Part shown: piece after piece, positions 52,959 to 61,868 of the stretch
Layout of the letters: each line of letters starts with the position of its first letter
Numbering within the stretch: the stretch's first letter is position 1
Origin: an uncultured bacterium
GTDB lineage: Bacteria; Planctomycetota; UBA8742; UBA2392
DNA length: 64,000 nucleotides
Direction of reading: 5' to 3'
Assembly: GCA_938014885.1 (NCBI GenBank)
Contig: CALLQI010000021.1
Span: 124,001 to 188,000 of the forward strand
Notes under the pieces: generated by a model
Told to the model about the DNA's origin: nothing
Databases searched by the model: none
What the model saw: only the letters and a program-made list of their open reading frames with translations
Translations under genes and position numbers: made by a program

Positions 52959-54485
52959 TTATTCGGGCAGCTTTACGTAGTTGGTCAGGCACCACTTTTC
53001 GAATTCGGCCTGGAAGTTGGCTTCGTCGAGTTCGAGCGTGGCGAACAGGCGGTCGAGGATGGCACCCGGGGTCTCGCCGGCCTCTTTGGCCTTGATGCGC
53101 TTCATGCGCTCTTCGTAGCAGGCCTTAAGGAAGGCGGCCAGCTTTTCGCGGTGCACGTTGATCAGATAATCGGTGTAGCAATAGGCGTGGGCCATGGCGC
53201 GGTTGTCGTAGTCGGCGGGACGCGAATAGGCCAGCTCGCGCAGCTTGGTGCGTTTGCCTCCGGTGATCTCCATGACCACGCGCAAACGCCAGCCGGCGGG
53301 CGATTCGCCAAAACCGGGCAGCGCTTCCACGCCGCCGGTATCAATGATCTGCGAGCTCTTCACGGCGTAAAAGCGCGACGAAGTCGAGCCGTTCATGTGC
53401 GTACTGTTGAGATAGCCCGCGCCGAACGCCAGCCAGAAAGCGCCGTCGCCGGTGTGGATCGTGATCTGCTTCTGCGCCAGGTCATGCGCCACGCCGTCGC
53501 GGATGCCGTAGTCGTTGTCGAGGTTCGGGTACAGCCAGCACGCGCCGTATGGGCGCTCGACGGGCGTGCCGCCGCCCACCTGCGCGATTTCCTTGCGGCG
53601 TGAGGCTTCTTCAATGCCACTGCACGTTTCAATGAAGCGGCCGAAGCGCTCGCGTTCACGCAGCACGGTGTAATGCAGCTTGTGTTCGTCCTTGGCGGGC
53701 GCGGTGCCGTTTTCGAGCCCGAGCATTTCCAGCGCGTGGCTGCGGCTGGCCTCGGCATACTGCGTCAGCGCCGGGCCCCACGTTGCGGCCTGCTCGCCGA
53801 TGTCGAGGTGAATCATCACCCAGTCAGCGCGCCAGCTGTCGAAGGGGATGCCGCTCAGCTTGCGATACTCGGATTCTTCGGCCAGCTTGGTGCCCGTGGT
53901 TGCCCGGGCAATGCGCTTATCGCGGTTGGTGTCGTGTTCGTCATCGACGGCGTGTTTGTACCACATGCGATCTGCCGTGCTGCGCGTGGCGCGCTGGCAG
54001 TCGCGGTTTTCCGGGTCAAGCCGCACGACGTGGTACAGCGCCAGCAGCCGCAGCGCCGGGTCCAGCTTGGTGTCGTTTACGAACGTAAGCAGCGCGGCCG
54101 ATGCCTTGGTACGGATCGGCGCGGTTTCAGCCCACAGCTTGGCCTCCAGTTCGGCGCGTTTGGATTCATTGATCTTGTCGGTCAACAGGATCAGGTCGTC
54201 TTCCAGCACCCATTCACCCTTCTTCTTTTTGTAGCCGAGTGTCTTGCGGGTGTTCTTGTGTTCAGGGTCGTAGCGAAGCGCGTGGTCAAAGTAGCTGCGC
54301 GCGAGGCGGTAAAGACCCTTTTCCTTGGCCTTGTCGCCGCACTCGTAGCAGGCGTCAGCGCAGTCCTCCAGCGCCTTGGCAAGCTTTTTGTCGGCCTTGA
54401 TGCCGTAGTCGTCCAGCGCCACAGCCGGCGCCTGCACGGCCGCGAGCAGCAGCAACGCGGCGATCGATGTCGCGAAGATTCGCAT
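52959..54485 (-). CDS. Exported protein of unknown function, TPR-like start (508 aa)
   Basis: Signal peptide MRIFATSIAALLLLAAVQAP with cleavage near AVALDD. Residues 30-100 form a TPR-like helical pair (YRLARSYFDHALRYDPEHKN), followed by ILLTDKINESKRAELEAKLW. The large C-terminal part has no motif I recognise. It contains WRLRVVMEITGGKR and a helical end with basic patches. The ribosome-binding site is GGAGG. Its neighbours upstream are also exported and in the same direction, suggesting a functional group. Confidence 0.7.
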   Translation of the reverse strand: MRIFATSIAALLLLAAVQAPAVALDDYGIKADKKLAKALEDCADACYECGDKAKEKGLYRLARSYFDHALRYDPEHKNTRKTLGYKKKKGEWVLEDDLILLTDKINESKRAELEAKLWAETAPIRTKASAALLTFVNDTKLDPALRLLALYHVVRLDPENRDCQRATRSTADRMWYKHAVDDEHDTNRDKRIARATTGTKLAEESEYRKLSGIPFDSWRADWVMIHLDIGEQAATWGPALTQYAEASRSHALEMLGLENGTAPAKDEHKLHYTVLRERERFGRFIETCSGIEEASRRKEIAQVGGGTPVERPYGACWLYPNLDNDYGIRDGVAHDLAQKQITIHTGDGAFWLAFGAGYLNSTHMNGSTSSRFYAVKSSQIIDTGGVEALPGFGESPAGWRLRVVMEITGGKRTKLRELAYSRPADYDNRAMAHAYCYTDYLINVHREKLAAFLKACYEERMKRIKAKEAGETPGAILDRLFATLELDEANFQAEFEKWCLTNYVKLPE

Positions 54486-54606
54486 TGTGTCCTCCGTAGG
54501 GGCCCACGCGGCAGCAGCCACGAGTTCCTCGGCCCGGGTGCATTGTATCAGCCTGCAACGAAAACCGGGACACGCGAAAGCGTGTCCCGGTGCGATTGCG
54601 CCTGCG

Positions 54607-56223
54607 TTAGTCGCGGTCGGTGGCGGCACCGCTGCGGTCGACGTATTCGCCGCCGGACATCTGCGCCAGGGCCTGAAGCAGCTGCTGCGGGTGCGGTCCG
54701 ATGCCGATGGTGTTGATCACCACCTTACGGAACACGTTCATGCGCTTCACGTCCAGGATGATGTTGTTCATGTCCACGTAGCGCCCGTTGCCGGTGGGCG
54801 TCGTGCGGCCGACTTCACCGTTGTTGGTGGTGTCGTCGCTGATGGTCGGGAAGCCGTCAGTCAGGAAGAAGATCGTGGTCGCGCCTGACTTCAAGCATTC
54901 CGGGTCCCAGGCCGGGTTGGCGGCATCGGTCAGCTTCATCGGGTCCAGGGCACCCTTCATGTGGCCGCAGAAGCCGCGGGTAAGCGCGCCGTGGATGTTG
55001 GTGAGGGCAGCCCAGTTCAGGGCTTCAACCTTCTTGATGAACTTGTCCTTGTTGGCCTTGGTGGCCTTGACGAAGGCTTTGGTGCCGTTGTCGATCCAAT
55101 CGTGGGGCGTGTGATAGATGACGATATTGAAGAAGTAGTCTTCCGGCAGGTACTTCAGCGTGTGGATCAGCTCAACCTTGGCGAGGTCAAGCTTGGACTT
55201 CACCTTGCTGTAGTCCGGCGGCGGAATCTCGGGCTTCTTCTCTTCTTCGGCTTCTTTGCCCTTGCCGACCTTGCCGCCGCCTGTGGTGGGGCCTTTGTCT
55301 TCCTTCGGCGGAGGCGGCGGGTTCTTCATGTCTTTGGGCAGCTCAACGGGGTGCTGCATGCTGCCGGAAATGTCGATCACGAACATCACGCGCTTACCGA
55401 CGGCTGCGGCCTTGAAGAACTTCGGTACGTCGCGGCCGGCCACGGTGGCGCCTTCTTCGCGCTTCTCGACCTTCTTGCCGCCCATCTGCACCCACCACTT
55501 CCAGAATTCGGGGTCGGTGTACAGGTCTTCGCCAGTGATGTTGCTGAGGCTCTTGGCGGTGAACCACTGGACCTGGTCGTCCTTGGTCTTGGCCAGCACT
55601 TCGGCCAACGCGAGCACCACCTTGAACACCTGCTCTTGCGAAACACCCTTGGCCAGCTTGTGCGCTGCCGTGACGGCCGTCAGCACAATGATCGGCGATG
55701 CGGTGTCCCACTTCGGGTCGTAGTCGTTCAGCACGGTCAACAGCGGGTCAACGCCGATGTCGCCGCGTTCGGCCTCGGCCAATGCTTCCAGGGCTGCGGC
55801 GCGGATGAACACGTCCTTGTCTTTGGTTTCGGTGAAGGCCTTCAGCACGATCGCATCGGCCTTGGCCTGTTTCTGGCTCAGCAGGCCCATGTAGGTCCAG
55901 TACGCGCCGAACAGGCTTTTCGGCTGCTGCCACTTCAGCACGGTTTTGTCGATTTCGTCGAGTGCCTCTTCCGAGTTCAGCCAGCCCACGGCTTCCGCCA
56001 TGCGGTAGCCTGCGGGACCGTCGTTCTCAGCGGCCAGGGCGGCGAGGATCGCCGACGCAGCGGCACGGTTGTTGGCGCGGGCGGCTTCCTGCACGCCTTC
56101 CGCGCGCACGTCCGGGTTCTTGTCGCCGAGCTTGCCGGGGCCGGCCACGGCCGGCGCGTATGCCAGCGTCAGCAATGCACCCGCCATTACGCTCGTGAAA
56201 ATGCCTTTGCGGAGTCTCGTCAT
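54607..56223 (-). CDS. Exported HEAT-repeat and von Willebrand factor A domain protein (538 aa)
   Basis: Signal peptide MTRLRKGIFTSVMAGALLTL with cleavage near AVAGP. Helical HEAT-like repeats (about 40-220; IRAAALEALAEAERGD). A VWA domain (about 265-538) has the MIDAS start VMFVIDISGSMQ and a threonine-containing FFLTDGFPTIS. A Pro/Lys-rich insert (NPPPPPKEDKGPTTGGGKVG) sits in the first part of the domain. Metal-dependent protein binding in the periplasm is the likely role. The ribosome-binding site is GGGAGG. Confidence 0.85.
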   Translation of the reverse strand: MTRLRKGIFTSVMAGALLTLAYAPAVAGPGKLGDKNPDVRAEGVQEAARANNRAAASAILAALAAENDGPAGYRMAEAVGWLNSEEALDEIDKTVLKWQQPKSLFGAYWTYMGLLSQKQAKADAIVLKAFTETKDKDVFIRAAALEALAEAERGDIGVDPLLTVLNDYDPKWDTASPIIVLTAVTAAHKLAKGVSQEQVFKVVLALAEVLAKTKDDQVQWFTAKSLSNITGEDLYTDPEFWKWWVQMGGKKVEKREEGATVAGRDVPKFFKAAAVGKRVMFVIDISGSMQHPVELPKDMKNPPPPPKEDKGPTTGGGKVGKGKEAEEEKKPEIPPPDYSKVKSKLDLAKVELIHTLKYLPEDYFFNIVIYHTPHDWIDNGTKAFVKATKANKDKFIKKVEALNWAALTNIHGALTRGFCGHMKGALDPMKLTDAANPAWDPECLKSGATTIFFLTDGFPTISDDTTNNGEVGRTTPTGNGRYVDMNNIILDVKRMNVFRKVVINTIGIGPHPQQLLQALAQMSGGEYVDRSGAATDRD

Positions 56224-56288
56224 GTCCTTCGTACCTCCCGGGGTAAGCCGTGAATCATCCTGCACACTTGAGCCCTGCGCGGCCGTTG

Positions 56289-57503
56289 CTACTGCCCTCG
56301 GCGGCCGCCTGAAAAGTTCTGCGTCCAGTACACGCCCGAATGCCCCACGCCGATGATTGCGTGATTGCCAATCATGTTGCGATGGTGCTCCGCGGCGTTG
56401 TACCACTGCCACACCGCAGCCGCGCCGTCGCCGGCACCCATCAGGCAGTTTTCGGCCACGCTGCCCGCAAAGCCGGCCTTGCGCGCGCGGTCCTGCGGCG
56501 TGCGGCCGTCCGGGTGACCGTCAATGTTGTGGCCGATGCGGCCGATCTTTTCCTGGTACACGCTGTGGCCGGTGCAGGCCTTGCACAGCTGGATGTTGAT
56601 GGTGAGTACGCCTTTGCCCAGCATCATGCGGTAGTCATTCAGCACGCGGACGTGGGCCTTGTCTTCGTCCTTCAGGATCGGGTCCTTCATGGCCTCGTTG
56701 GCGTCGAGAATCTTCTGCGCCGCCGCGTATTCCTTTTGCTTGATATCGAGCTGGCTGGCGCCCTTGGCGCGCATGTAGCTGAGGGCGTTCTCGCGTACGA
56801 GTTCGCCGTCACGCCACACCTCAAGGCCCGGAACGATTTCGCCCAGCAGCGTCGCCAGGCCATCAAGCTGGCCGGCGGGCAGGGTCAGGTCCAGCTTCCA
56901 ATGTTCAATCGCGTAGCCCACGGGGTCGCGCCAGACGCCGAACAGGGGCGCGCAGGCCTTGTCCACCTCAGGCTGCAGGCGGCAGTTGTCGGCCTCGGTG
57001 TAGGCCGGATTCATGATGGCTTTCAGTGCCAGCGGGCGGTTCTCTTCGAGCACGGCGCGCAGGCGCTCAGGGGTAACGTTGGACTTGCGCAGCGCGTCGG
57101 AGAGGCACTTGTCGGCCTCGGATTCTTTGAAGCCCTTGAAGTCATCGGCCAGGTCGTTGGCGAGTGTGGCCTCGGTGCCGATGGCCTTTTTCAGTTCATC
57201 GGCGGCTTCGCGCACCAGTTGCAGCTGGTCCGCGTTGGTCGAATTCCACTGGCGCTTGATGGTGCCGACCCAGCCGGCGGCGGTCGTGGGCAGCTTGGGC
57301 TTGGCCGGTGCGGCCGGTTCTTCCGCAGCGTCGGGGTCTTTGCCTTCGGCGATGGCCTTCTCGCGCTTCTTCTTGCGGCGCATTTCTTCGGCAAAGCCGT
57401 CATCCTGCGCCGAAACCGGCGTGGACGCGACGTAAGCGCAGGAGAGCCAGGCACCCATCAGAGTGGCCGCGAATAGCATCACACCAGCACGCCCAGTCGG
57501 CAT
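56289..57503 (-). CDS. Exported CAP/SCP-domain protein (404 aa)
   Basis: Signal peptide to about residue 32 (TPVSAQD). A charged stretch (RRKKKREKAIAEGKDPDAAE) and a long helical part follow. The C-terminal CAP domain (about 285-404) has LNDYRMMLGKGVL, the family histidine in GRIGHNIDG, an ENCLMG segment and HHRNMIGNHAIIGVGHSG. This fold occurs in secreted proteins of several activities, including lipid and glycan binding. The ribosome-binding site is GGAG. First gene of a three-gene exported set. Confidence 0.85.
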   Translation of the reverse strand: MPTGRAGVMLFAATLMGAWLSCAYVASTPVSAQDDGFAEEMRRKKKREKAIAEGKDPDAAEEPAAPAKPKLPTTAAGWVGTIKRQWNSTNADQLQLVREAADELKKAIGTEATLANDLADDFKGFKESEADKCLSDALRKSNVTPERLRAVLEENRPLALKAIMNPAYTEADNCRLQPEVDKACAPLFGVWRDPVGYAIEHWKLDLTLPAGQLDGLATLLGEIVPGLEVWRDGELVRENALSYMRAKGASQLDIKQKEYAAAQKILDANEAMKDPILKDEDKAHVRVLNDYRMMLGKGVLTINIQLCKACTGHSVYQEKIGRIGHNIDGHPDGRTPQDRARKAGFAGSVAENCLMGAGDGAAAVWQWYNAAEHHRNMIGNHAIIGVGHSGVYWTQNFSGGRRGQ

Positions 57504-57703
57504 GGAATCTCCGTCAGCCCTTCGCCCGATACTTCTCAGTGTATTAAGCCCAGTGGGCCTTACGAACGAATCACCGGTTTGTTTGGTTCTGGAAACCCCA
57601 AATCGTGAAGGCTTGAAGCATCCTCGCAACCGGACGCAACCCTTGTGCAATCAGTACGTTGCAACGCATCGCGCGTACTATGCCCGTGACGCATATGTGA
57701 CGC

Positions 57704-58417
57704 TTAAGGCCGCCGCGCCACGGCCAGCAGGCTGACGCCCCACATTGCGGGCAGCCACGTGAACAGGGCTTCGCTGGCGAAGGTGGCTTTCAACACCGCG
57801 TTGATCGGGGCTGGCGGCACCCCCGTCGTGTCGCTGCGCGAATCGCCCTTGTCGGGGCGCAGCAGGCGCACCGCCGCTACCAGCGGGAACAGTCCCACAT
57901 TGATGTAGCGCAGCTTGCGCAGTTCCAGGCCTGAGCGGGCGATCTTGTCGCGGAACTCGCCCCGCCGATACCGCCGCACGTGGTGCAGCGCGCGGTCGTG
58001 CGCTGAAAACATCCATGGGTGCGCGGGTACCGTCAGCAGCGCATGACCGCCCGGCCTCAGCACGCGGGCGATTTCGGCCAATGCGGCCGCGTCGTCTTCG
58101 ATGTGCTCAAGGGTGTCCAGGCTGGTGACCACGTCAAAGCTGGCGTCGGCAATCGGCAGCCGCGTCAGGTCGGCGCGCAGCAGTTGCGTGTGGCCGCGGT
58201 TGCGGCTGTGTTGCAGCGCTAGCGCCTCAAGATCAGCGCCGGTCTGCACCCACGGCGCGAGCTCACTAAGCGTCATGCCGGTGCCGCAACTGCAATCCAG
58301 CCCGCGACCCGGAGGCACAAAGCGCCGCAAGTAAGCCCGCACGACGGCCAATCGCCCCCGAAACCACCAGTGGCGCTGCTCAACGGCAGCCATCGCGGAG
58401 TATTCCGAAGCCTGCAT
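57704..58417 (-). CDS. Class I SAM-dependent methyltransferase (237 aa)
   Basis: Motif I is LDCSCGTGMTLSEL (about 40-53), motif post I is the acidic ADLEAL, motif II is FDVVTSLDTLEHI and motif III is LRPGGHALLTVP. The start MAAVEQRHWWFRGR with the WWFRGR segment is shared with a group of methyltransferases found near glycan and lipid genes. The C-terminal third is hydrophobic and Arg-rich, possibly membrane-associating. The substrate is unknown. A start 8 codons further in (58393) is possible. TAGCCT lies 6 nt before the chosen ATG. Confidence 0.85.
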   Translation of the reverse strand: MQASEYSAMAAVEQRHWWFRGRLAVVRAYLRRFVPPGRGLDCSCGTGMTLSELAPWVQTGADLEALALQHSRNRGHTQLLRADLTRLPIADASFDVVTSLDTLEHIEDDAAALAEIARVLRPGGHALLTVPAHPWMFSAHDRALHHVRRYRRGEFRDKIARSGLELRKLRYINVGLFPLVAAVRLLRPDKGDSRSDTTGVPPAPINAVLKATFASEALFTWLPAMWGVSLLAVARRP

Positions 58418-58423
58418 GGCGGC

Positions 58424-58429
58424 AGGCTA
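58424..58429 (-). promoter_or_regulatory. Possible leaderless -10 element (TAGCCT) of the methyltransferase gene
   Basis: TAGCCT is followed by exactly 6 nt (GCCGCC) and the ATG at 58417. The match to consensus is weak, and the spacer is the same as before the cytochrome gene. Confidence 0.28.
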
Positions 58430-58574
58430 CTATGGGAATGCGGAGATTCGAGGTTCGTGACTCGTGTGTCGTGTCGCGTGCTTCGGGTATGGTGTCCACC
58501 GTCCCGGTTGCCGCGTCAATGCAACCGGGCTCGATCAACCGAAGCACCAGACACAAAGCACGAGGCCCGATTCC

Positions 58575-59504
58575 ATGACCAAACCACTTGCCGGGAAAAT
58601 CGCTGTTGTTGCCGGGGCCACCCGGGGTGCCGGGCGGGGCATTGCCACCGCGCTTGGTGAGGCCGGGGCCACTGTCTATTGCACCGGCCGCAGCGTTGCC
58701 GGCGCGCCGGGCATGGCGAACCGGCCGGAGACCATCCACGAAACCGCCGAAATCGTGACCGCCCGTGGCGGCCGGGGCATTGCGATCCGCGCCGATCACA
58801 CCGACCCGGCCCAGGTGGCGGCGCTGTTTGAGCAAGTGGGCGAGTTCGACATCCTGGTCAATGACATCTGGGGCTGCGAAGACCTGGTCGAGTGGGGCAA
58901 GAAGCTGTGGGAGATCAACATCCAGGGCGGCATGACGCTGATCGACCGCGCGCTGAAGACGCACATCATCACAAGCCATTACGGGCTGCCGAAGCTGCGC
59001 GCGGGCGGGCTGGTGGTCGAGATCACGGACGGCGACGCCTTCTTTTATCGCGGCAGCTTTCTGTATGACTTGGTCAAGACCACCGTGATCCGCATGGCGT
59101 TCGGCCTGTCGCAGGAACTCGCGGGGCGCGGCATTACGGCACTGGCCGTGACCCCGGGCTTTCTGCGCAGCGAATGGATGCTGGCGCACTTCGGCGTAAC
59201 CGAGGCCAACTGGCGCGACGCTGTGGCCAAGTCGCCCGAATTCGCGGCCTCCGAGACGCCACTGTTCGTGGGCCGCTGCATAGCAGCCCTGGCCGCTGAC
59301 CCAGAGGTGAACAAGCGCAACGGCCGCGTGTACGCGTCATGGGATCTGGGGCAGGATTACAAGGTAGACGACGCCGACGGCACCCGGCCACACTTCCGAA
59401 ACTGGCTCGAAGCCAACATGCCGCAAGTAGCCGCAGGCTGGAAGAAACTCGACGACCAGTTCTACAGCTACTGGGGCAAGACCCCATACCAAGCCCCCGG
59501 CTAG
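58575..59504 (+). CDS. Short-chain dehydrogenase/reductase (309 aa)
   Basis: Rossmann fold with the cofactor motif AGATRGAGRGIA (about 15-26) and an Arg after the second strand (CTGRS), which favours NADP(H). The usual NNAG is replaced by LVNDIWG. The active-site pair is YDLVK (Tyr and Lys four apart). The C-terminus is longer than in classical SDRs. The ATG at 58575 is chosen because the fold starts there. The substrate is unknown. A divergent methyltransferase gene lies 157 nt upstream. Confidence 0.9.
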   Translation: MTKPLAGKIAVVAGATRGAGRGIATALGEAGATVYCTGRSVAGAPGMANRPETIHETAEIVTARGGRGIAIRADHTDPAQVAALFEQVGEFDILVNDIWGCEDLVEWGKKLWEINIQGGMTLIDRALKTHIITSHYGLPKLRAGGLVVEITDGDAFFYRGSFLYDLVKTTVIRMAFGLSQELAGRGITALAVTPGFLRSEWMLAHFGVTEANWRDAVAKSPEFAASETPLFVGRCIAALAADPEVNKRNGRVYASWDLGQDYKVDDADGTRPHFRNWLEANMPQVAAGWKKLDDQFYSYWGKTPYQAPG

Positions 59505-59532
59505 TCGCGAAACTCGCGGAATTCTCTTGGCG

Positions 59533-59579
59533 ATCCCCCCCCCGTGATACACTTTTGCGAAATTGCTCTCACGGGGGAT
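59533..59579 (+). promoter_or_regulatory. Hairpin with C9 tract that would mask the capsid gene ribosome-binding site
   Basis: CCCCCGTGA (59539-59547) pairs with TCACGGGGG (59569-59577), with a 21-nt loop. The right arm contains the GGGGG that serves as ribosome-binding site 4 nt before the ATG at 59582. The left arm lies in a run of nine C (59535-59543), so the pairing can slide. Folding would hide the ribosome-binding site. Confidence 0.55.
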
Positions 59580-59581
59580 GC

Positions 59582-60652
59582 ATGCCGCCTCCCAATGTTT
59601 CGCTTCTGATGCAGCAACTTCGGCAGCCTTGGCTGATCGAGAACTTCCCCCACAAGCTCCAGATTCCGCGGCGCTGGGTCTGGAAGCGGATTGACGGCAC
59701 GCGCGTTGCCTTTGCCCGCACCAATCGCATCGACCCGGCCCAACTGGCGTTCCTCAGTGACGGCGGCTGCGAGTCGCCGGTGCCGGACCTCACCAACCAG
59801 CCCGATAGCGAAGCCATCTTTGAGCTGGTCAGCATCCTGACCCGATACCAGATCTGCATGGCGGACCTTGACCGCGTCCGCGACCCCGAACTGCTGCGCC
59901 AGGTGCTGTTTGAGCTGGGCAAGATGCGGCTTTTCTACCGCTACTTCCAGCGCCTGGGCCAGAACACCGGCGCCATCACTCAGTTTCCCGGCTTCCAGAA
60001 CATGGTCGGCACGGGCAAGACTATCAACATGGGCGGCGGCGCGCTGACCTTTGCGGCCGTCGATCAGGCCTACCACCTGATCGAGAGCAACCAGGGCCGG
60101 CCTAACGCGATCATGTCGAACAGCCGCACACTGCGCACGTTCCGCAACCTGTACTTCGGTGCCGGAGGCGGCGAGCCGGAGCAGGTGATCGACACGTGGA
60201 CCGACCCTGTTGAGGGCGAAGTGACGGCCCCGATCACGGCCTTCAACGGCACGCCGTGGTACATCAACGATTTGATTGAGGATGAGCCAAGCAGCCGAGG
60301 TATCATCTACTTCATGGTACTGGGCGATGATGAGGGCCCGGGCCACCACCGCGGCATCACGGGGCTGGTGCCGAAGAACCTGGGGGATTCGTGGTTCATC
60401 CGGCGCGAAGCCAACGGCGTGATCGGTGCCACTACGCAAGAATTGACCGGCGCAACGGTGCTGGTCGAAGTGCCGTCCACTCCGTTTTCGCAGACAATCC
60501 CCGTCGATGGCACGCTGAACGTAGCCGCACCGCCGGTTCTGCCCACCGTAGACACCTGGGTCTCGTGGCCGACGGGCGTGGCGATGGGCTCGCAGGGTTC
60601 ACTGAGCATACTGCGCGGGTTCGCGCTGGTTTCCGACCTGACCCCAACCTAG
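59582..60652 (+). CDS. HK97-type major-capsid-like protein (encapsulin-like or prophage)
   Basis: 356 residues. The order of segments is that of HK97-fold major capsid proteins: a helical N-terminal arm, then FAAVDQAYHLIESN and a following GRPNAIMSNSRTLRTFRNLY (about 158-191), a P-domain-like FNGTPWYINDLI (about 221-232), IYFMVLGDDEG, and a strand end with WVSWPTGVAMGSQGSLSILRG (about 326-346). No scaffold or protease domain is fused. Encapsulins are built from the same fold, so a nanocompartment shell is possible. Base composition is like the chromosome. The MSNE gene follows after 8 nt and is probably cotranscribed. The fold is inferred from pattern only. Confidence 0.55.
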   Translation: MPPPNVSLLMQQLRQPWLIENFPHKLQIPRRWVWKRIDGTRVAFARTNRIDPAQLAFLSDGGCESPVPDLTNQPDSEAIFELVSILTRYQICMADLDRVRDPELLRQVLFELGKMRLFYRYFQRLGQNTGAITQFPGFQNMVGTGKTINMGGGALTFAAVDQAYHLIESNQGRPNAIMSNSRTLRTFRNLYFGAGGGEPEQVIDTWTDPVEGEVTAPITAFNGTPWYINDLIEDEPSSRGIIYFMVLGDDEGPGHHRGITGLVPKNLGDSWFIRREANGVIGATTQELTGATVLVEVPSTPFSQTIPVDGTLNVAAPPVLPTVDTWVSWPTGVAMGSQGSLSILRGFALVSDLTPT

Positions 60653-60660
60653 GAGCCGCC

Positions 60661-61815
60661 ATGAGCAACGAAAACGGCGGCTGCGGTACGTGCGGAGACG
60701 CTAAAGGCGACGGTAGCACGCTGTCGGCGAACAACAATTCAGCCCCAGCCGAAAGGCTGGGGAGGCTAGCGGCAAGAGACGCGCTGGCTGACGTAGTAGT
60801 CGCCCCGTACGGGCACGAGCCAGCCAACATTCCCGTCGGTTTCTGTTCGGACCAAGTCTTGCGCGGAGCGTCTGCCGGAGCTCTCAACCGACTCATCGAA
60901 TCTGTGGAAAGCAATCCGCGAGTGAATGCAACGGCGAACGCCAAGCCTACTAGTGGTGCCCCGATCCCTGCACCAGCAAGTGAGTTACGGTCGATTGTTC
61001 GCTTTGGGCGGTTGGCCTTTCGATATCGGCAGGTACCGGCACCTCTGGCAACACTACTCCTGCCACTCCCAAGCTCACATTATCGCATTGCAACCACGGC
61101 TGTAGGTATTCAACCGACACTACACCATTCCTATAGGCCTCGGCCTTCTATTGCCTACGGAGGGAAGGCTTCCGATGGAAGTGCGCCTGGTGCGGAGGAA
61201 GAGTGGGCTGATTCGGAATATGACAGCGGGAAGAGATACCCATTCGTTGGCTCAAGAGATGGCCTCTCGAAACTTCTGAGAGACGTTCCCAAGGAAGGTT
61301 GTAAGTGGTTGCAATCAGTCCGCGTGGATCGCTTCTTCACAATGGCCTTCGACGAAGACAACGCTTCGGCCGCCGTAGACACAACAGCTTTCAATGATAA
61401 CGAACTCGATGCAGAAAAGGACAAGGACACTGAGCAAGCACGCCAGTTTCGCGCTAGAGTAGCGCAGGCGGGACTTCAGTCGTTGGCCGAACTAGAGAGA
61501 CGCTTCGCTATTGCGGCTCAGATACCCCATGACAATGTGCTTAGAGCGCTCCGTGCGCGGGCAGAAAGCTACGCGCAAACACTCTGTGAGCAACCCTGCC
61601 AGCTGACTTCCACCGTAAGGCATTACAAGTTCAAAGGCAGTGGGTGGACCAAGCAGCCAACCTTGAAGAATGGGGATGACGTCAGAATCGTTCAAGATGC
61701 GGCGACCCAGGCTTGGAAGGTGTACTTCGGATGGACAGGAGAGATGTACTATCTCTTCGAGGGCGTCGTTGATTTGAAGTGCGATGAGTCGCCTGAAGTA
61801 GAGGAGTCCTTCTAG
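60661..61815 (+). CDS. MSNE-family protein 1 (384 aa), paired with the capsid-like gene
   Basis: Starts MSNENGGCGTCGDAKGDG with a CxxC, then a Ser/Asn-rich stretch. Residues about 38-75 (ADVVVAPYGHEPANIPVGF, then SDQVLRGAS) match the protein at 63218 closely. A later stretch (PLATLLLPLPSSHYRIATT, about residue 125-145) also aligns with that protein. The middle is acidic and ends in a helical part. The C-terminal 60 residues have a WKVYFGWTGEMYYLF segment. The ribosome-binding site is AGGAG. Its place after the capsid gene suggests a cargo or capsid partner. No enzyme motif was recognised. Confidence 0.6.
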   Translation: MSNENGGCGTCGDAKGDGSTLSANNNSAPAERLGRLAARDALADVVVAPYGHEPANIPVGFCSDQVLRGASAGALNRLIESVESNPRVNATANAKPTSGAPIPAPASELRSIVRFGRLAFRYRQVPAPLATLLLPLPSSHYRIATTAVGIQPTLHHSYRPRPSIAYGGKASDGSAPGAEEEWADSEYDSGKRYPFVGSRDGLSKLLRDVPKEGCKWLQSVRVDRFFTMAFDEDNASAAVDTTAFNDNELDAEKDKDTEQARQFRARVAQAGLQSLAELERRFAIAAQIPHDNVLRALRARAESYAQTLCEQPCQLTSTVRHYKFKGSGWTKQPTLKNGDDVRIVQDAATQAWKVYFGWTGEMYYLFEGVVDLKCDESPEVEESF

Positions 61816-61868
61816 GGACCCCAAGGCACGCTTCAATATTCCTGGCTCCTTGATTGGCAGTGTCTCGT

